From Propionibacteriaceae bacterium (GTDB lineage Bacteria > Actinomycetota > Actinomycetes > Propionibacteriales > Propionibacteriaceae): a stretch of DNA of 38,316 bases. The stretch is from assembly GCA_031261485.1 (NCBI GenBank), contig JAISJO010000073.1, positions 1-38,316 of the forward strand, read 5' to 3'. Under the pieces are notes generated by a model. It was not told the DNA's origin. It saw only the letters and a list, made by a program, of their open reading frames with translations, and did no database searches. Positions 25,301 to 33,892 of this stretch are shown here, piece after piece. How positions within the stretch are numbered: the first letter of the stretch is position 1; each line of letters begins with the position of its first letter. The position numbers were made by a program, and so were the translations under genes.

Positions 25301-27039
25301 GACCTGGCGCCCTGACGCCTGCGGTCCAAAATGATGAACGTGAAGCCGCCCTGGAAGCCACTTTCGAAGCCTTGACCGACCTGCCCAATTCACCTTCGCG
25401 TTTCACCGCCACGGCGGCAGCCCCAGGTGGGGACGCCAAACGTGTGCTCATGGACCGTGCCAATTACTACGCCTTGGCAGGTGGGCATGGCGCGTGCAAA
25501 GGTTGCGGCGAAGTCACAGCGACGCACCTTGTCACAGCCCTTTCGCAGGCCATTGGCGAGGACAAGAGGGTACGTCATATCGAAGAGGTCACCTCTCTCA
25601 TCGATGCCCTGACTGCCAAAGCGGCTACCGTTGACCCCGAGCGCCGCGAGCGTATCGAGGCGACCATTGAGACCCTGGAGTCGCAGCTCTATCTCTATGA
25701 GTCCGGCCCGACCACTCACGGTCCCGCCTCCACGGTCATTGTGAACTCGACCGGCTGCTCGTCGGTGTACGGCTCGACCATGCCGTCGAACCCCTTCACT
25801 CAACCGTGGCTCAACTCCCTGTTCCAGGACGCACAAGCCAGCGCGGTCGGCGTGTTCGAGGGGCTGGCTTCACAGTACGTGGAGGAGGTGCGCGCCAAGC
25901 GCATCGCTGAACTCGAATTGGCCGACGCCTACACAGAAGCTACAGGCAATGCTTTAGCCACTTTGTCTTGGCGGGACTTCACTCCCGACGAACTGGCGGT
26001 TCTGCCGGTCATCCTGACCATCTCCGGCGACGGGGCAGCCTACGATATCGGCTTCGGTTCGATGTCGCGCGTCCTGACTTCCGCGACTCCCATCAAGATG
26101 ATGGTGCTCGACACGGGCGGTTACTCGAATACCGGCGGACAGGCATCAACAGCCTCGTTCATCGGCCAGAACTCTGACCTCGCCCGCGACGGCAAGGCAC
26201 ACCACGGCAAGACGGAGAAGCGCAAAGAGCTGGCACTGCTAGCAGCCCTCCACCCGGACGTCTTCGTGGCGACAGTGTCCACGGCACTGCACTCCCACTT
26301 CCTCGCCGCTTCTGCCCGGATGCTCGCGTACACCCACGGCTCGGCCCTCCTGCAGGTGTACACGCCATGCGGCTTCGAGCAAGGCTTCGCCGACGACCTG
26401 TCCAACGCACGCTCCAAACTGGCTGTCCGCTCGCGCATGGCCCCGCTGTTCGTGCACGACCCTGAGGCTGGAGAGACCTTGCCTGAGCGTCTGTCCCTGG
26501 ATGGGAATCCGGAAATCGACAAACACTGGGCGACAAGGACCCTGAGGTACACCGACGAGTCCGGCAAGGCGGCGGCGCTCACCACACCACTGACCCCGGC
26601 CGAGTTCGCGTACGGCGAGGTTCGCTTCGTCAAGCACTTCCAGCCGCTCTCCAACGATGCCCCGAACCCCACACCCATCGCGGACTACGTGGAGTTGCCT
26701 GCGGACGCTCGTGTTGGACGCACACCGTACATCCTGGCCGAGACGGATGGAACCCTCCTGAAGGTCCATGTCTCCCCCGCCATCGTCGAACTCGTGGAAG
26801 ACCGCCAGCACAACTGGCAACTCCTGCGCTTCCTCGCGGGTCGTGACGCCGAGTTGGCAGACAAGGACGCACAGAAGGCACTCCAAGCCCTGCGCGACCA
26901 AGTGCGATCAACAAACCAAGAACGAAAAGAGGACATCGACCAAATCACCAAGGCGCTGGCGAATCTGGTTGTCAGCCCCGAACTTGCGAGTATTATCCAG
27001 CGTGTAAAGGACACCTGCGATGCGGAGATTATCCAATGA
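22396..27039 (+). CDS. nifJ: Pyruvate:ferredoxin (flavodoxin) oxidoreductase, oversized single-chain form
   Basis: 1547 aa against about 1170-1200 for typical NifJ. Oxidises pyruvate plus CoA to acetyl-CoA and CO2, reducing ferredoxin; cytoplasmic. N-terminal pyrimidine-binding domain (GVIGYPITPSTEISE, GALGAAMTGGNFISNASSSQG), CoA-binding domain (SVKLLQPFPAEELVAAIKGAKRV with VLERSED), gamma domain (HSVGGYGTVSTGKLLTDML), two 4Fe-4S clusters (CTACLECALACP near residue 830, CTGCLQCVDVCG near 960) and the TPP domain (CKGCGEVTATH near 1033, SGDGAAYDIGFG near 1211, GGYSNTGGQAST). Extra material of about 70-110 residues sits after the first domain, between the two Fe-S motifs and after the proximal cluster cysteines. 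GGAAGG precedes the ATG. Its TGA overlaps the next start (ATGA). Confidence 0.94.
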   Translation: MNPYPGIPDVINGNGAVAHVMKLVCGGVIGYPITPSTEISEIFEAGRAEGQINIWGKHPFFVEAEGEHSAQSGALGAAMTGGNFISNASSSQGILYALESHYVTTGKKIGGFVLHVAARVVTRHSLNVMAGHDDVYSLLPAGYTILFGSNPQEAADLAAIAYRATSLSLVPVANAMDGFATSHVMSEVLLPEPDLLKAYLGDPSGRIACPTVAQEMLFGAKGRVDSLTKWLVKHSSDLGPDTVAELTGYLDTHADQVEADNDGALVPDVASRLPEALRAQFRRAWKGAWAKGTRQLVPALIDPNNPGLIGGVQNQPDFQAGAADHRTHFVAAVPALVRQAMKEYTDLTGREYTPIHRYGPEDADVVVVGLGSITDDARALLPYLETQGIKAAVVSVKLLQPFPAEELVAAIKGAKRVTVLERSEDNALTRAVKQSLFEAGVSASDLPITTAIFGLGSHDVQPRDLIAVFRAMMEPPKAPLIYVGSRFFVKNPASPTLAAIQDRLRQAYPETEAMALEVGDNPPGLLPPEALRIRFHSVGGYGTVSTGKLLTDMLSSMLHMHSKSSPKYGSEKSGAATNFYLTLSPEDVLFTNATLEDVEVVVSPDHKVFEHDRPLRGLVEGGTFILQSDKSRADVWHSLPAYARAELIAKHIRFIVIDAFAVAKRHAPDSSLETRMMGIAFIGAIIANVPAITGGADENQVKELVMREIEKKFGSKGTKVVEANMAVVLDGIQASRVFDYEQYALDQYADTGKSPVLSGRLVPATSQSAPAGLYDPAYFDDMLGRPFREGWADQAPVVPGSGLFMSRATGSNKNKGIFRLQVPTFDQTKCTACLECALACPDSAIPNTAHEIVDLLTRAIRAAQLCDEHKDYLLGFTSAWADQVRAALLDDPKAKDFAEVVRATAGVVPDLADEHLDAILTSVKAFPVARIRPIFDAMEKKEPGSGALYSVVIDPWKCTGCLQCVDVCGPGALTPAVQNDEREAALEATFEALTDLPNSPSRFTATAAAPGGDAKRVLMDRANYYALAGGHGACKGCGEVTATHLVTALSQAIGEDKRVRHIEEVTSLIDALTAKAATVDPERRERIEATIETLESQLYLYESGPTTHGPASTVIVNSTGCSSVYGSTMPSNPFTQPWLNSLFQDAQASAVGVFEGLASQYVEEVRAKRIAELELADAYTEATGNALATLSWRDFTPDELAVLPVILTISGDGAAYDIGFGSMSRVLTSATPIKMMVLDTGGYSNTGGQASTASFIGQNSDLARDGKAHHGKTEKRKELALLAALHPDVFVATVSTALHSHFLAASARMLAYTHGSALLQVYTPCGFEQGFADDLSNARSKLAVRSRMAPLFVHDPEAGETLPERLSLDGNPEIDKHWATRTLRYTDESGKAAALTTPLTPAEFAYGEVRFVKHFQPLSNDAPNPTPIADYVELPADARVGRTPYILAETDGTLLKVHVSPAIVELVEDRQHNWQLLRFLAGRDAELADKDAQKALQALRDQVRSTNQERKEDIDQITKALANLVVSPELASIIQRVKDTCDAEIIQ

Positions 27040-29732
27040 CTGACGACGTATTCGAACGCTCCCCCGAACTAGCACTCCTGGCGGAACGCCTGGCAGCCGA
27101 CCCGAAGGCCTTCCGTGACATGTTCATCGCCGATGGCATTGTTTCCATCGCAGGCCAGTTCGCAACGGGCAATGCGTTGAGCGCGGAGTTCGTGACGCGA
27201 GCCTGGGACATCCTGCTCACCGAATCCGACGCTGCCAGCACTCTCATGCGGTTCCTTTGGGAGTTGCCAGTGGCCCGTCAGCGCATCTGGCTCAAAGGGT
27301 TAGACGACCACTTGGGCGAGCGGTATCCCATGTTCAAGGGTTTGTCGAACATCTGGCCCGCCATGAACGGCATGGGCCCGAACATCCGCACCCCCGAGGA
27401 ACGCTCGCAAGACTTTGAGCTTGTCAACAAGGGATTCATGGGGTACATGGACCTGGGCTACTCGCTGAGGGAAGTCGAGCTGTTCGTCTGGCTGGAGTCT
27501 TTGCGCGACAAGCAATGCGCGGACACGCCATGCGAATTGGGCAAGCTGAAGAGGGGCACCGATGAGCGTTTCGGCGGTTGCCCCGTCCAGGTCCACATCC
27601 CCACCATGTTCCGTCTCATTGGCACAGGCAAGTTCGATGAAGCCCTCGCCATGTTGGAGGACTGCAATCCGCTGCCCAATGTGACCGGGCGGGTGTGCCC
27701 GCAGGAACTCCAGTGCCAGGGCGCGTGCATCCACAAACACCCCATGTCCATTGGTCAAGTCGAGTGGTTCCTGCCTGAGTGGGACAAGGCCAAGCATCCC
27801 GGCGGCGCCCTGCAACGACTCGAAGGCACCCCGGACCCGTGGAAGGTCGGTGCCCTCCCCCCGGTCGCGGTCGTCGGTTCTGGCCCGTCTGGCCTCATCA
27901 ACGCCTACCTCCTCGCGCGGGCTGGCTACCCGGTCACCGTCTTCGAGGCCTTCCACGAATTGGGCGGCGTCTTGAGATACGGCATCCCTGAGTTCCGTCT
28001 CCCTAACCAGTTGATCGACGACGTGGTGGCCAAGATTCGTCTGCTGGGCGGGCGTTTCGTGACCAACTTCGTCGTGGGCAAGACCGCAACCCTGGCGGAC
28101 CTGCATGAGGCCGGGTTCGCTCGCATCTTCGTCGGGACAGGGGCTGGCCTGCCGACCTTCCTCAACGTGCCCGGCGAGCACCTGCTCAACGTCATGAGCG
28201 CCAACGAGTTCCTGACCCGCGTCAACCTCATGCACGCCAACTCGCCTGAATATGAGACGCCTCTGCCCCAGGTCAAGGGCAAGAATGTCCTCATCGTCGG
28301 TGGTGGCAACACGGCCATGGACGCCGCACGCACTTCGCGTCGTTTGGGTGGCAACGTTACCATTGTCTATCGTCGAACCCAGGCCGAGATGCCCGCCCGT
28401 GTCGAGGAACTGGAACACGCCCTCGAAGAAGGCATTTCTCTGACTCTCCTGCGCTCCCCCATCGAGTTCGTCGGTGACGACAAGAACTTTGTCACCACGG
28501 CCATCATCGAAGTCATGGAGTTGGGCGAACCGGATGCCTCTGGACGGCGTCGGCCCATTGCCACGGGTGAGAAAGAGGAGTTGGCTGCGGACTTGGTCAT
28601 CATGGCCTTGGGTAACGCGGCCAACCCCATCATCAGGGATTCGACACCGGACCTTGGCGTGTCACAACGAGGGACAATCACTCTGCGCGAAGGCACCCAA
28701 GAGACCAGCCTCGACGACATTTACACAGGCGGCGACGCTGCTCGCGGAGGCTCGACAGCCATTCGTGCAGCCGGTGACGGACAGTCTGCGGCCCGTCAGA
28801 TGATGGAAGGCATCAGCGGCGGCGATGTGGCTAAGGCTCTCGCCTTCACTGAGAAGGCGGCCACCGCGCACACCATCGTGACTCGGCGGGATCTGTCCCC
28901 CGGCATCGTGGAGTTCGTCGTGCGCGCTCCCGCCATTGCTTCCTCCGCGAAGGCCGGCCAGTTCGTCAGGGTTCATCCCCGTGACGGTGGCGAGCTGATT
29001 CCCTTGACTTTGGCCGATTGGGACACTGAAACAGGGACCATCACTTTGGTTGTGCAGTCCATGGGCGTGTCCTCGACCGAAATCAACCAGATGCAGGTGG
29101 GCGATGCTTTCGAGGGTATCGCCGGGCCCCTGGGGCTTCCTTCCCACGTGGAGAAATACGAGTCCGGAACCGTGGTCTTCACCGCTGGCGGGTTGGGGCT
29201 TCCTCCCGTGTACCCCATCATGCGCGAGCACCTGCGCATCGGCAATCACGTTACGCTCATTGCTGGTTTCCGCTCCAAGGACCTCATGTTCTGGACAGGA
29301 CCCGATGACTACGTGGGACGCATCATCGCTGAGTACTCCGACCTGCTCGACATCGTGTACACGACGAACGATGGGTCTTACGGCATCGAGGGTTTCGTGA
29401 CTGTCCCGCTGAAAACCATGCTGGACGAAGGCAGGGCCATCAACGAGGTGACCACCATTGGTCCGCCGCTCATGATGCGCTCCGTGTCCGATTTGACCAA
29501 ACCCTACGGTGTGACGTGCATTGCGTCGCTCAACTCCATCATGGTGGACGCGACCGGCATGTGCGGCGCCTGCATGGTCCCGTACAACCAGGATGGCAAG
29601 TTGGTCCGCAAGCACGCCTGTATCGACGGCCCCGAGCTTGACTCCCACAAGATTGATTGGGACAAGTTCCTGCCTAGGTTCTCGCTGTTCAAGACACAGG
29701 AAGCCGAAGCCAAAGCCCTCCACGGTATGTAG
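27036..29732 (+). CDS. Fused GltD-like/FNR-like flavoprotein (NfnB-NfnA-like)
   Basis: 898 aa. After about 200 residues without a clear assignment comes the GltD-type Fe-S motif CNPLPNVTGRVCPQ...CQGACI (near 210-232). Next is an FAD Rossmann fold (VVGSGPSGLINAYLLARAG, near 278), GGVLRYGIPEFRLP, and an NADPH-binding fold (VLIVGGGNTAMDAARTSRRLG region, near 418) ending in IYTGGDAARGGSTAIRAAGDG. From about 620 on is a ferredoxin reductase-like module ending in the 2Fe-2S motif MCGACMVPYNQ...KHACIDGPE. This is the NfnB (large) then NfnA (small) order in one chain; NfnAB couples ferredoxin, NADH and NADPH by electron bifurcation. Overlap with nifJ by 4 bases implies coupled translation and that pyruvate-derived ferredoxin is its electron source. 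A sulfide dehydrogenase-like role is the main alternative. Confidence 0.85.
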   Translation: MTDDVFERSPELALLAERLAADPKAFRDMFIADGIVSIAGQFATGNALSAEFVTRAWDILLTESDAASTLMRFLWELPVARQRIWLKGLDDHLGERYPMFKGLSNIWPAMNGMGPNIRTPEERSQDFELVNKGFMGYMDLGYSLREVELFVWLESLRDKQCADTPCELGKLKRGTDERFGGCPVQVHIPTMFRLIGTGKFDEALAMLEDCNPLPNVTGRVCPQELQCQGACIHKHPMSIGQVEWFLPEWDKAKHPGGALQRLEGTPDPWKVGALPPVAVVGSGPSGLINAYLLARAGYPVTVFEAFHELGGVLRYGIPEFRLPNQLIDDVVAKIRLLGGRFVTNFVVGKTATLADLHEAGFARIFVGTGAGLPTFLNVPGEHLLNVMSANEFLTRVNLMHANSPEYETPLPQVKGKNVLIVGGGNTAMDAARTSRRLGGNVTIVYRRTQAEMPARVEELEHALEEGISLTLLRSPIEFVGDDKNFVTTAIIEVMELGEPDASGRRRPIATGEKEELAADLVIMALGNAANPIIRDSTPDLGVSQRGTITLREGTQETSLDDIYTGGDAARGGSTAIRAAGDGQSAARQMMEGISGGDVAKALAFTEKAATAHTIVTRRDLSPGIVEFVVRAPAIASSAKAGQFVRVHPRDGGELIPLTLADWDTETGTITLVVQSMGVSSTEINQMQVGDAFEGIAGPLGLPSHVEKYESGTVVFTAGGLGLPPVYPIMREHLRIGNHVTLIAGFRSKDLMFWTGPDDYVGRIIAEYSDLLDIVYTTNDGSYGIEGFVTVPLKTMLDEGRAINEVTTIGPPLMMRSVSDLTKPYGVTCIASLNSIMVDATGMCGACMVPYNQDGKLVRKHACIDGPELDSHKIDWDKFLPRFSLFKTQEAEAKALHGM

Positions 29733-29771
29733 CCAAAACGTGGGCGGGGGCAAGTCTCACCCATCCCCGTC

Positions 29772-29793
29772 ATTCTGCGCGTAGTCGCAGAAT
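29772..29793. repeat. REP-like palindrome (copy 2)
   Basis: ATTCTGCG/CGCAGAAT stem with 6-base loop, 40 bases after the flavoprotein stop; near copy of 944-965 with compensating changes in both arms (C-to-T matched by G-to-A), which shows that pairing is conserved. Confidence 0.6.
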
Positions 29794-29810
29794 CCATACC
29801 GCGTTCATGT

Positions 29811-29845
29811 GAACGGTCGGCACCTTTTGCCAGTACCGACCGTTC
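29811..29845. terminator. Bidirectional hairpin between convergent genes
   Basis: Perfect 10-bp stem GAACGGTCGG / CCGACCGTTC with a 15-base loop, 24 bases from the stop at 29869 and 79 from 29732. No long U-tract, so efficiency is uncertain. Confidence 0.5.
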
Positions 29846-29868
29846 GCATGTCGCCGTGTTATCCCATA

Positions 29869-31200
29869 TCAGCGGTTGGATGTCCTCCAAATGTTCTGCG
29901 CAGCCGCTTCCTTGATGAGCTCCTCTTGGAAGTCGGGGTGAGCGATGCTGATGAGGGCTTCTGCCCTCTCCCAGGTGCTCTTACCCTTGAGTTCGGCCAC
30001 ACCGTATTCGGTGACGATCATGTGCGTGGCGGTCCTCGGGCACGTGATGATGGACCCGGCGGTCATGGTCGGGCGGATGGTCGAGTTGAGCGTGCCGTCC
30101 TTGAGCGTCTTGGTCGACGCCATGCAGATGAAGGACTGTCCGTTCTTCGACTTGTACGCGCCTTCCACGAAGTCCAACTGCCCGCCTGTGCCCGAGATCT
30201 GGCGTGTACCCACCGACTCCGATGACACCTGGCCATACAGGTCGACTTCAATGCACGCATTGATGGAAACGAAATTGTCGATTTGCGCGATGATCTTGGG
30301 ATCGTTAGTGTAATCGACCTGGTAGGCGATGGTGGAGGGGTTGTCATCCACATACTCGTACAAGTCCTTGGACCCGAGCGCGAAAGCGAAAACCTGCTTG
30401 CCACGGTCGAGGCTCTTGTACTTGCCCGTGATCTTGCCCGCCTTGAACATTTCGAGGTAAGCATCCACGTACATCTCGGTGTGGACTCCGATGTCCTTGA
30501 GGTCCGAGGCGGCGATGGCTGTGCCGACCGCGTTCGGGACCCCGCCGATGCCCAACTGGATGCAGCATCCGTTGGCCAGTCGATCCGTGATGTATCCGGC
30601 GATCTTCGACTCGATCTCACTCGGGAGAGCAGGAGCCAATTCCAGCAGAGGAGTGTCAGCCTCAATGACAAAGTCCACTTCCGAGATGTGGATGATGTTC
30701 TGGCCGCCGCCCTGGACGCGAGGCATATTACGGTTGACTTCGAGAATTGTGATGGTGGCTGAGTCGTAAGCGGCCATCGCCGAGGCATTGCCCATACCCC
30801 ATGAGAAGTATCCGTGCTTGTCCATGGGCGACACCATGGCAACGAACACATTCAGTGGTTCTGAGTCTTTGCGGGTCATCATGGGTAGTTCGTGGAACTT
30901 CATGGGCGAGTAGAACAGGCCCTTGTGAATCCATGGCTTGTCCATGGCGGACACGTGCCAACTGTCCCAGGTGAAAACCGAAGGATCGGCTGCCAATGTG
31001 TGATGCGGATACGCGCCGATGTCGCACCTGATCTTCACGTCTTGCAGTTCACTCGCGCGTCTGGCGAGGGCGGCGTCGAACTCGTTCGCACTGCCCAGTC
31101 CGAAGGCATATTCGACCCAGTCGCCCGACTGCACCTGCTTCGCCGCTTCATCTGAAGACAATAGTTTCGCCTGGTATTCCTGGCTCCAATCGATGAGCAT
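29869..31200 (-). CDS. Acetyl-CoA hydrolase/CoA-transferase family protein (4-hydroxybutyrate/butyrate:acetate type)
   Basis: 443 aa, full length for the Cat/AbfT family. Moves CoA between a short-chain acyl-CoA and acetate or another acid. N-terminal half WSQEYQAKLLSSDEAAKQVQSGDWV; middle LEVNRNMPRVQGGGQNIIHISEVDFV; C-terminal half with CIQLGIGGVPNAVG, SINACIEVDLYGQVSSESVG, GTGGQLDFVEGAYKSKNGQSFI and THMIVTEYGVAELKGKS, all conserved in 4-hydroxybutyrate and butyryl-CoA:acetate CoA-transferases. The exact substrate cannot be read from sequence. Start: ATG of MLIDWSQEY after AAAGG; the open frame extends further upstream without support. Near the PFOR genes it would fit acetyl-CoA-dependent acid fermentation. 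Confidence 0.87.
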   Translation of the reverse strand: MLIDWSQEYQAKLLSSDEAAKQVQSGDWVEYAFGLGSANEFDAALARRASELQDVKIRCDIGAYPHHTLAADPSVFTWDSWHVSAMDKPWIHKGLFYSPMKFHELPMMTRKDSEPLNVFVAMVSPMDKHGYFSWGMGNASAMAAYDSATITILEVNRNMPRVQGGGQNIIHISEVDFVIEADTPLLELAPALPSEIESKIAGYITDRLANGCCIQLGIGGVPNAVGTAIAASDLKDIGVHTEMYVDAYLEMFKAGKITGKYKSLDRGKQVFAFALGSKDLYEYVDDNPSTIAYQVDYTNDPKIIAQIDNFVSINACIEVDLYGQVSSESVGTRQISGTGGQLDFVEGAYKSKNGQSFICMASTKTLKDGTLNSTIRPTMTAGSIITCPRTATHMIVTEYGVAELKGKSTWERAEALISIAHPDFQEELIKEAAAQNIWRTSNR

Positions 31201-31398
31201 TGTTTTACCTTTCTTATCCCCCACCACGCCCCGTCTCTGGCCCTGGCAATCATCACCGACTGACAGTGTTTTCAACACAAACCTCGTGGGTATCTCCGTT
31301 GATCAATGGTCACAATGTACCAGCAAAAACCCACCACAGATGGAATGATTCAACTCTCGGATAATTGAGGCAGTCCAACGGTCCCCACCGCGACCGAA

Positions 31399-32148
31399 TT
31401 ACTTCTTCTTTAGGCGGTAATACGTCGACGGCCCGAATCTCAGAGGAGCAAAGACGAACTGCAAAGGGGACTCGATGGCCAGGCGAACCTTCACGGGCAG
31501 TATTTTCTTGAGGAAACCCGAGCGCAGATTGGAAACGGACAAGACCTTGTCAATGACGAAACCAGACTTGTGGAACACATCCTCGATGTACTTCGGACTG
31601 TAGTTGAAGAAGCCCTTGTCGTTGAGGTCTTTCAGGGTCACCGTGTCGTAGGAGAAGGGGTTGACGTCCGATTTGCGCAGAAGGTAGCGGGCCATCTTGA
31701 CGACTGTACGCTTGTTCGCCACCTCGATGACTGCGGTGCCTTGAGGTGACAGAATCTTGGCTAGTTGGTCCGATACCTTCTGTATGTCGGCGAAATGATG
31801 GGTGGCCCGAATCATCATGAGCGCATCCACAGAGCCCGCCTCGAAAGGCAAGTCGTAGATATCCCCCTGCACGGTCGTGACGGCGTCCCCCCGCAGTTCC
31901 TTGGCTTGTTCCAGCAGGGTCGCAGAGTAGTCGAAGACGACAACTTTCGTGTAACCGCGATTCAGGTATTCGTCAGCGAGGCGACCATAACCCCCCGCGA
32001 CATCCACGAAGACTCCCGCCTTGGCGGGCAGCAGTCGAGAGATGGCCAGTCGGTCGGCCTTGTCCTCGTACTCCCGGTCTCCGTCCTCCCAGAAAATCTT
32101 CTTGTAGTCGTAGTTGGTGTAGTCGGACACGATGTCGTCGTTCGTCAT
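31399..32148 (-). CDS. Class I SAM-dependent methyltransferase
   Basis: 249 aa. Rossmann-type methyltransferase: motif I VFVDVAGGYGRLADEYLNRG, acidic end of strand 2 VVVFDYSATLLEQAKE, motif post-II GDIYDLPFEAGSVDALMMIRATHHF, and AKILSPQGTAVIEVANKR. The C-terminal 90 residues are basic (VKMARYLLRKSD, LKKILPVKVRLAIESPL) and end in YYRLKKK, suggesting contact with nucleic acid or membrane. The target is unknown. Single-gene unit, separated from the CoA-transferase by about 200 bases and divergent from ssrA. Confidence 0.85.
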   Translation of the reverse strand: MTNDDIVSDYTNYDYKKIFWEDGDREYEDKADRLAISRLLPAKAGVFVDVAGGYGRLADEYLNRGYTKVVVFDYSATLLEQAKELRGDAVTTVQGDIYDLPFEAGSVDALMMIRATHHFADIQKVSDQLAKILSPQGTAVIEVANKRTVVKMARYLLRKSDVNPFSYDTVTLKDLNDKGFFNYSPKYIEDVFHKSGFVIDKVLSVSNLRSGFLKKILPVKVRLAIESPLQFVFAPLRFGPSTYYRLKKK

Positions 32149-32220
32149 GCGCGCTAGTCTACCGATGTACAGCTCGCAGCACCTCTTCTGCGGGCAAATC
32201 GGGGCGTCGTGTCCCGGGTG

Positions 32221-32226
32221 TACAAT
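32221..32226 (+). promoter_or_regulatory. Probable -10 element of ssrA
   Basis: TACAAT in an extended context (GGTGTACAAT), 18 bases upstream of the mature tmRNA 5' end; no clear -35 at the usual distance. The short leader would be removed by RNase P. Confidence 0.45.
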
Positions 32227-32243
32227 GGTTGGATAACTACATA

Positions 32244-32612
32244 GGGGATGACTGGTTTCGACTTGGAACGATAGTTTCTTGAGAAGCGGGCCGAGGACTC
32301 AGGGTTATCTCGTTAACGATCCTTGAAAAACCAATAAGTGCCAACTCTGTTCGCACCGACTATGCTCTTGCTGCCTGATCAGTAACCATAGGGTCAGCCT
32401 GGGGGTGCCTCCCCTCCAGATACTGGCCTCATTTTGGAGGCTTAGTTGTTTATTCTCGTCCTAGGAGTAGACAATGAAACTTATAGGACTGGGCTTGTTC
32501 ATGACGTGCTTGGGAGAGCGTGAGAGCCGAGTAAAGCGGTAACGCAAGCTGCGCCCGGAGAATGCAAGTGACGTCTTTCGAGGACGGGGGTTCGACTCCC
32601 CCCATCTCCACC
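32244..32612 (+). ncRNA. ssrA: Transfer-messenger RNA
   Basis: Rescues stalled ribosomes and tags the nascent protein. 5' tRNA-like part GGGGATGACTGGTTTCGACTT; 3' part has T-arm GGGGG/TTCGACT/CCCCC and acceptor CATCTCC pairing with GGGGATG. The tag frame runs 32340-32375, encoding ANSVRTDYALAA followed by TGA at 32376. Pseudoknot-forming segments lie between. After the discriminator A the DNA reads CCC rather than CCA, because the integrated element begins here. SmpB is not in the window. Confidence 0.95.
32583..32612 (+). other. attL within ssrA
   Basis: GACGGGGGTTCGACTCCCC followed by CC and ATCTCCACC. Left copy of the integration repeat; it reconstitutes a functional-looking ssrA T-arm and acceptor strand. 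Confidence 0.85.
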
Positions 32613-32684
32613 CTTGTCAGAAGTGTTTTACGCCTAATCAGAACCGACTCATAGCGACTAGTGTACACTCAAAGGTACCCCCAA

Positions 32685-32703
32685 TTGGCACGTGGTTGGC
32701 ACG
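32685..32703 (+). repeat. Arm-type repeat near attL
   Basis: TTGGCACGTGGTTGGCACG, matching 18 of 19 bases with 38052-38070 near attR, same orientation. Contains two TTGGCACG half-repeats. Likely integrase or excisionase binding site. Confidence 0.55.
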
Positions 32704-32722
32704 AAACACAAGGACGCTAGCG

Positions 32723-33892
32723 ATGGCAAAGACAAAGAAAGAGAATCCAGAGAATATCCGGGAACTCCCCTCAGGCCACTGGCAGGCTCGCTATGTTGGG
32801 CCAGACGCGAAACACCATTGCGCAACGTTTCACCTGAAGAATAGTGCCACGCAATGGCTGTTGACTGAACGCAAGTATTGGGAATCGCTGCTGTCGGAGA
32901 ACAAGCTGGCAGAGTGGAAGTCACCCAAGGTCCGCGAGCAAGAGGCCGCCGAAACCCTGCGCGCAGTAGACGCCACTCCCACCTTGGCCGAGTATGCCGA
33001 GAAGTGGATAAGTAGCGGAGGATTCAGGCCCTCGTATGTCAAGAGGGTTTCTTCCTTGCTGAAACTGCACATACTTCCCGTCCTTGGAGAATACCGACTG
33101 AACGCCATAACAAGGGCGATGGTCCGCGATTGGTGGGACGGCTTAGACAAGAACAAACGACGCACCGCCGACCTCGCTTTCGGGGCTCTGCGCTCCATCA
33201 TGACCTCAGCGAAGGAGGACGACCACGAATGGATCACAGAGAATCCCGTCCGCGTCAAGGGAGCCGGTGGGCCATCCAATGAGCGCGAAGCGAGCAAGGC
33301 GGCGATAACCGGGGAACAACTGCGCGCAGTCGTGGACAACATGCCGCCAAGGTGGGCGCTCGGAGTCAGCATCGCCGCGTGGGCGGGCCTCAGGTCTGGA
33401 GAGGTACGGGAGCTGCGCCGAAAAGACCTCGACCTGGAACACGGGAAGCTGACAGTTTCACGAAGTGTCACGACCGGATTGGAAGGCCGCGTCATCGGTC
33501 AACCCAAGACCACGGCGGGAGTGCGAACAATCGACTTGCCCCAACCCCTCATCGAGGATATCCGACACCACCTGAACTCATGGGCCCAGATCGGACAGGA
33601 GGGACTTCTGTTCTACGCCCCTGTTGGCGGTGGGAACGTGCCGGAGAACACCTGGAGGAAGGCGTACAACCGCGCGTGCGACGCTGCTGGAGTGTCAGGC
33701 ATCCCCTTCCACGAACTCAGAGCGCACATGAAAACAAGGCTTGAACTCGCAGGCGCGACGGATCGAGAGACAACCGCCATCATGGGGCACACCGACATGG
33801 GGACATCACGCAGATACAACCGCGTCGAATTGGCCCACATGGCTGGAACCGTCGAACGGATGGGCGAGATGTACGCGGAGGCGATGGGATGA
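32723..33892 (+). CDS. int: Tyrosine site-specific integrase
   Basis: 389 aa. Residues 1-60 are an AP2-like arm-binding region (GHWQARYVGPDAKHHCATF), about 90-180 a SAM-like core-binding domain (PTLAEYAEKWISSGGFRPSYVKRVSSLLKLHILPVLGE), and the rest the catalytic domain: Arg in AGLRSGEVREL (near 221), HxxR in HELRAHMKTR, His in GHTDMGTS and the nucleophile in RRYNR. All residues of the catalytic set are present. ATG start with AAGGA upstream; an in-frame TTG further left lies inside the arm repeat. It is adjacent to attL, the usual place. Its stop overlaps the next start (ATGA at 33889). Confidence 0.95.
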   Translation: MAKTKKENPENIRELPSGHWQARYVGPDAKHHCATFHLKNSATQWLLTERKYWESLLSENKLAEWKSPKVREQEAAETLRAVDATPTLAEYAEKWISSGGFRPSYVKRVSSLLKLHILPVLGEYRLNAITRAMVRDWWDGLDKNKRRTADLAFGALRSIMTSAKEDDHEWITENPVRVKGAGGPSNEREASKAAITGEQLRAVVDNMPPRWALGVSIAAWAGLRSGEVRELRRKDLDLEHGKLTVSRSVTTGLEGRVIGQPKTTAGVRTIDLPQPLIEDIRHHLNSWAQIGQEGLLFYAPVGGGNVPENTWRKAYNRACDAAGVSGIPFHELRAHMKTRLELAGATDRETTAIMGHTDMGTSRRYNRVELAHMAGTVERMGEMYAEAMG

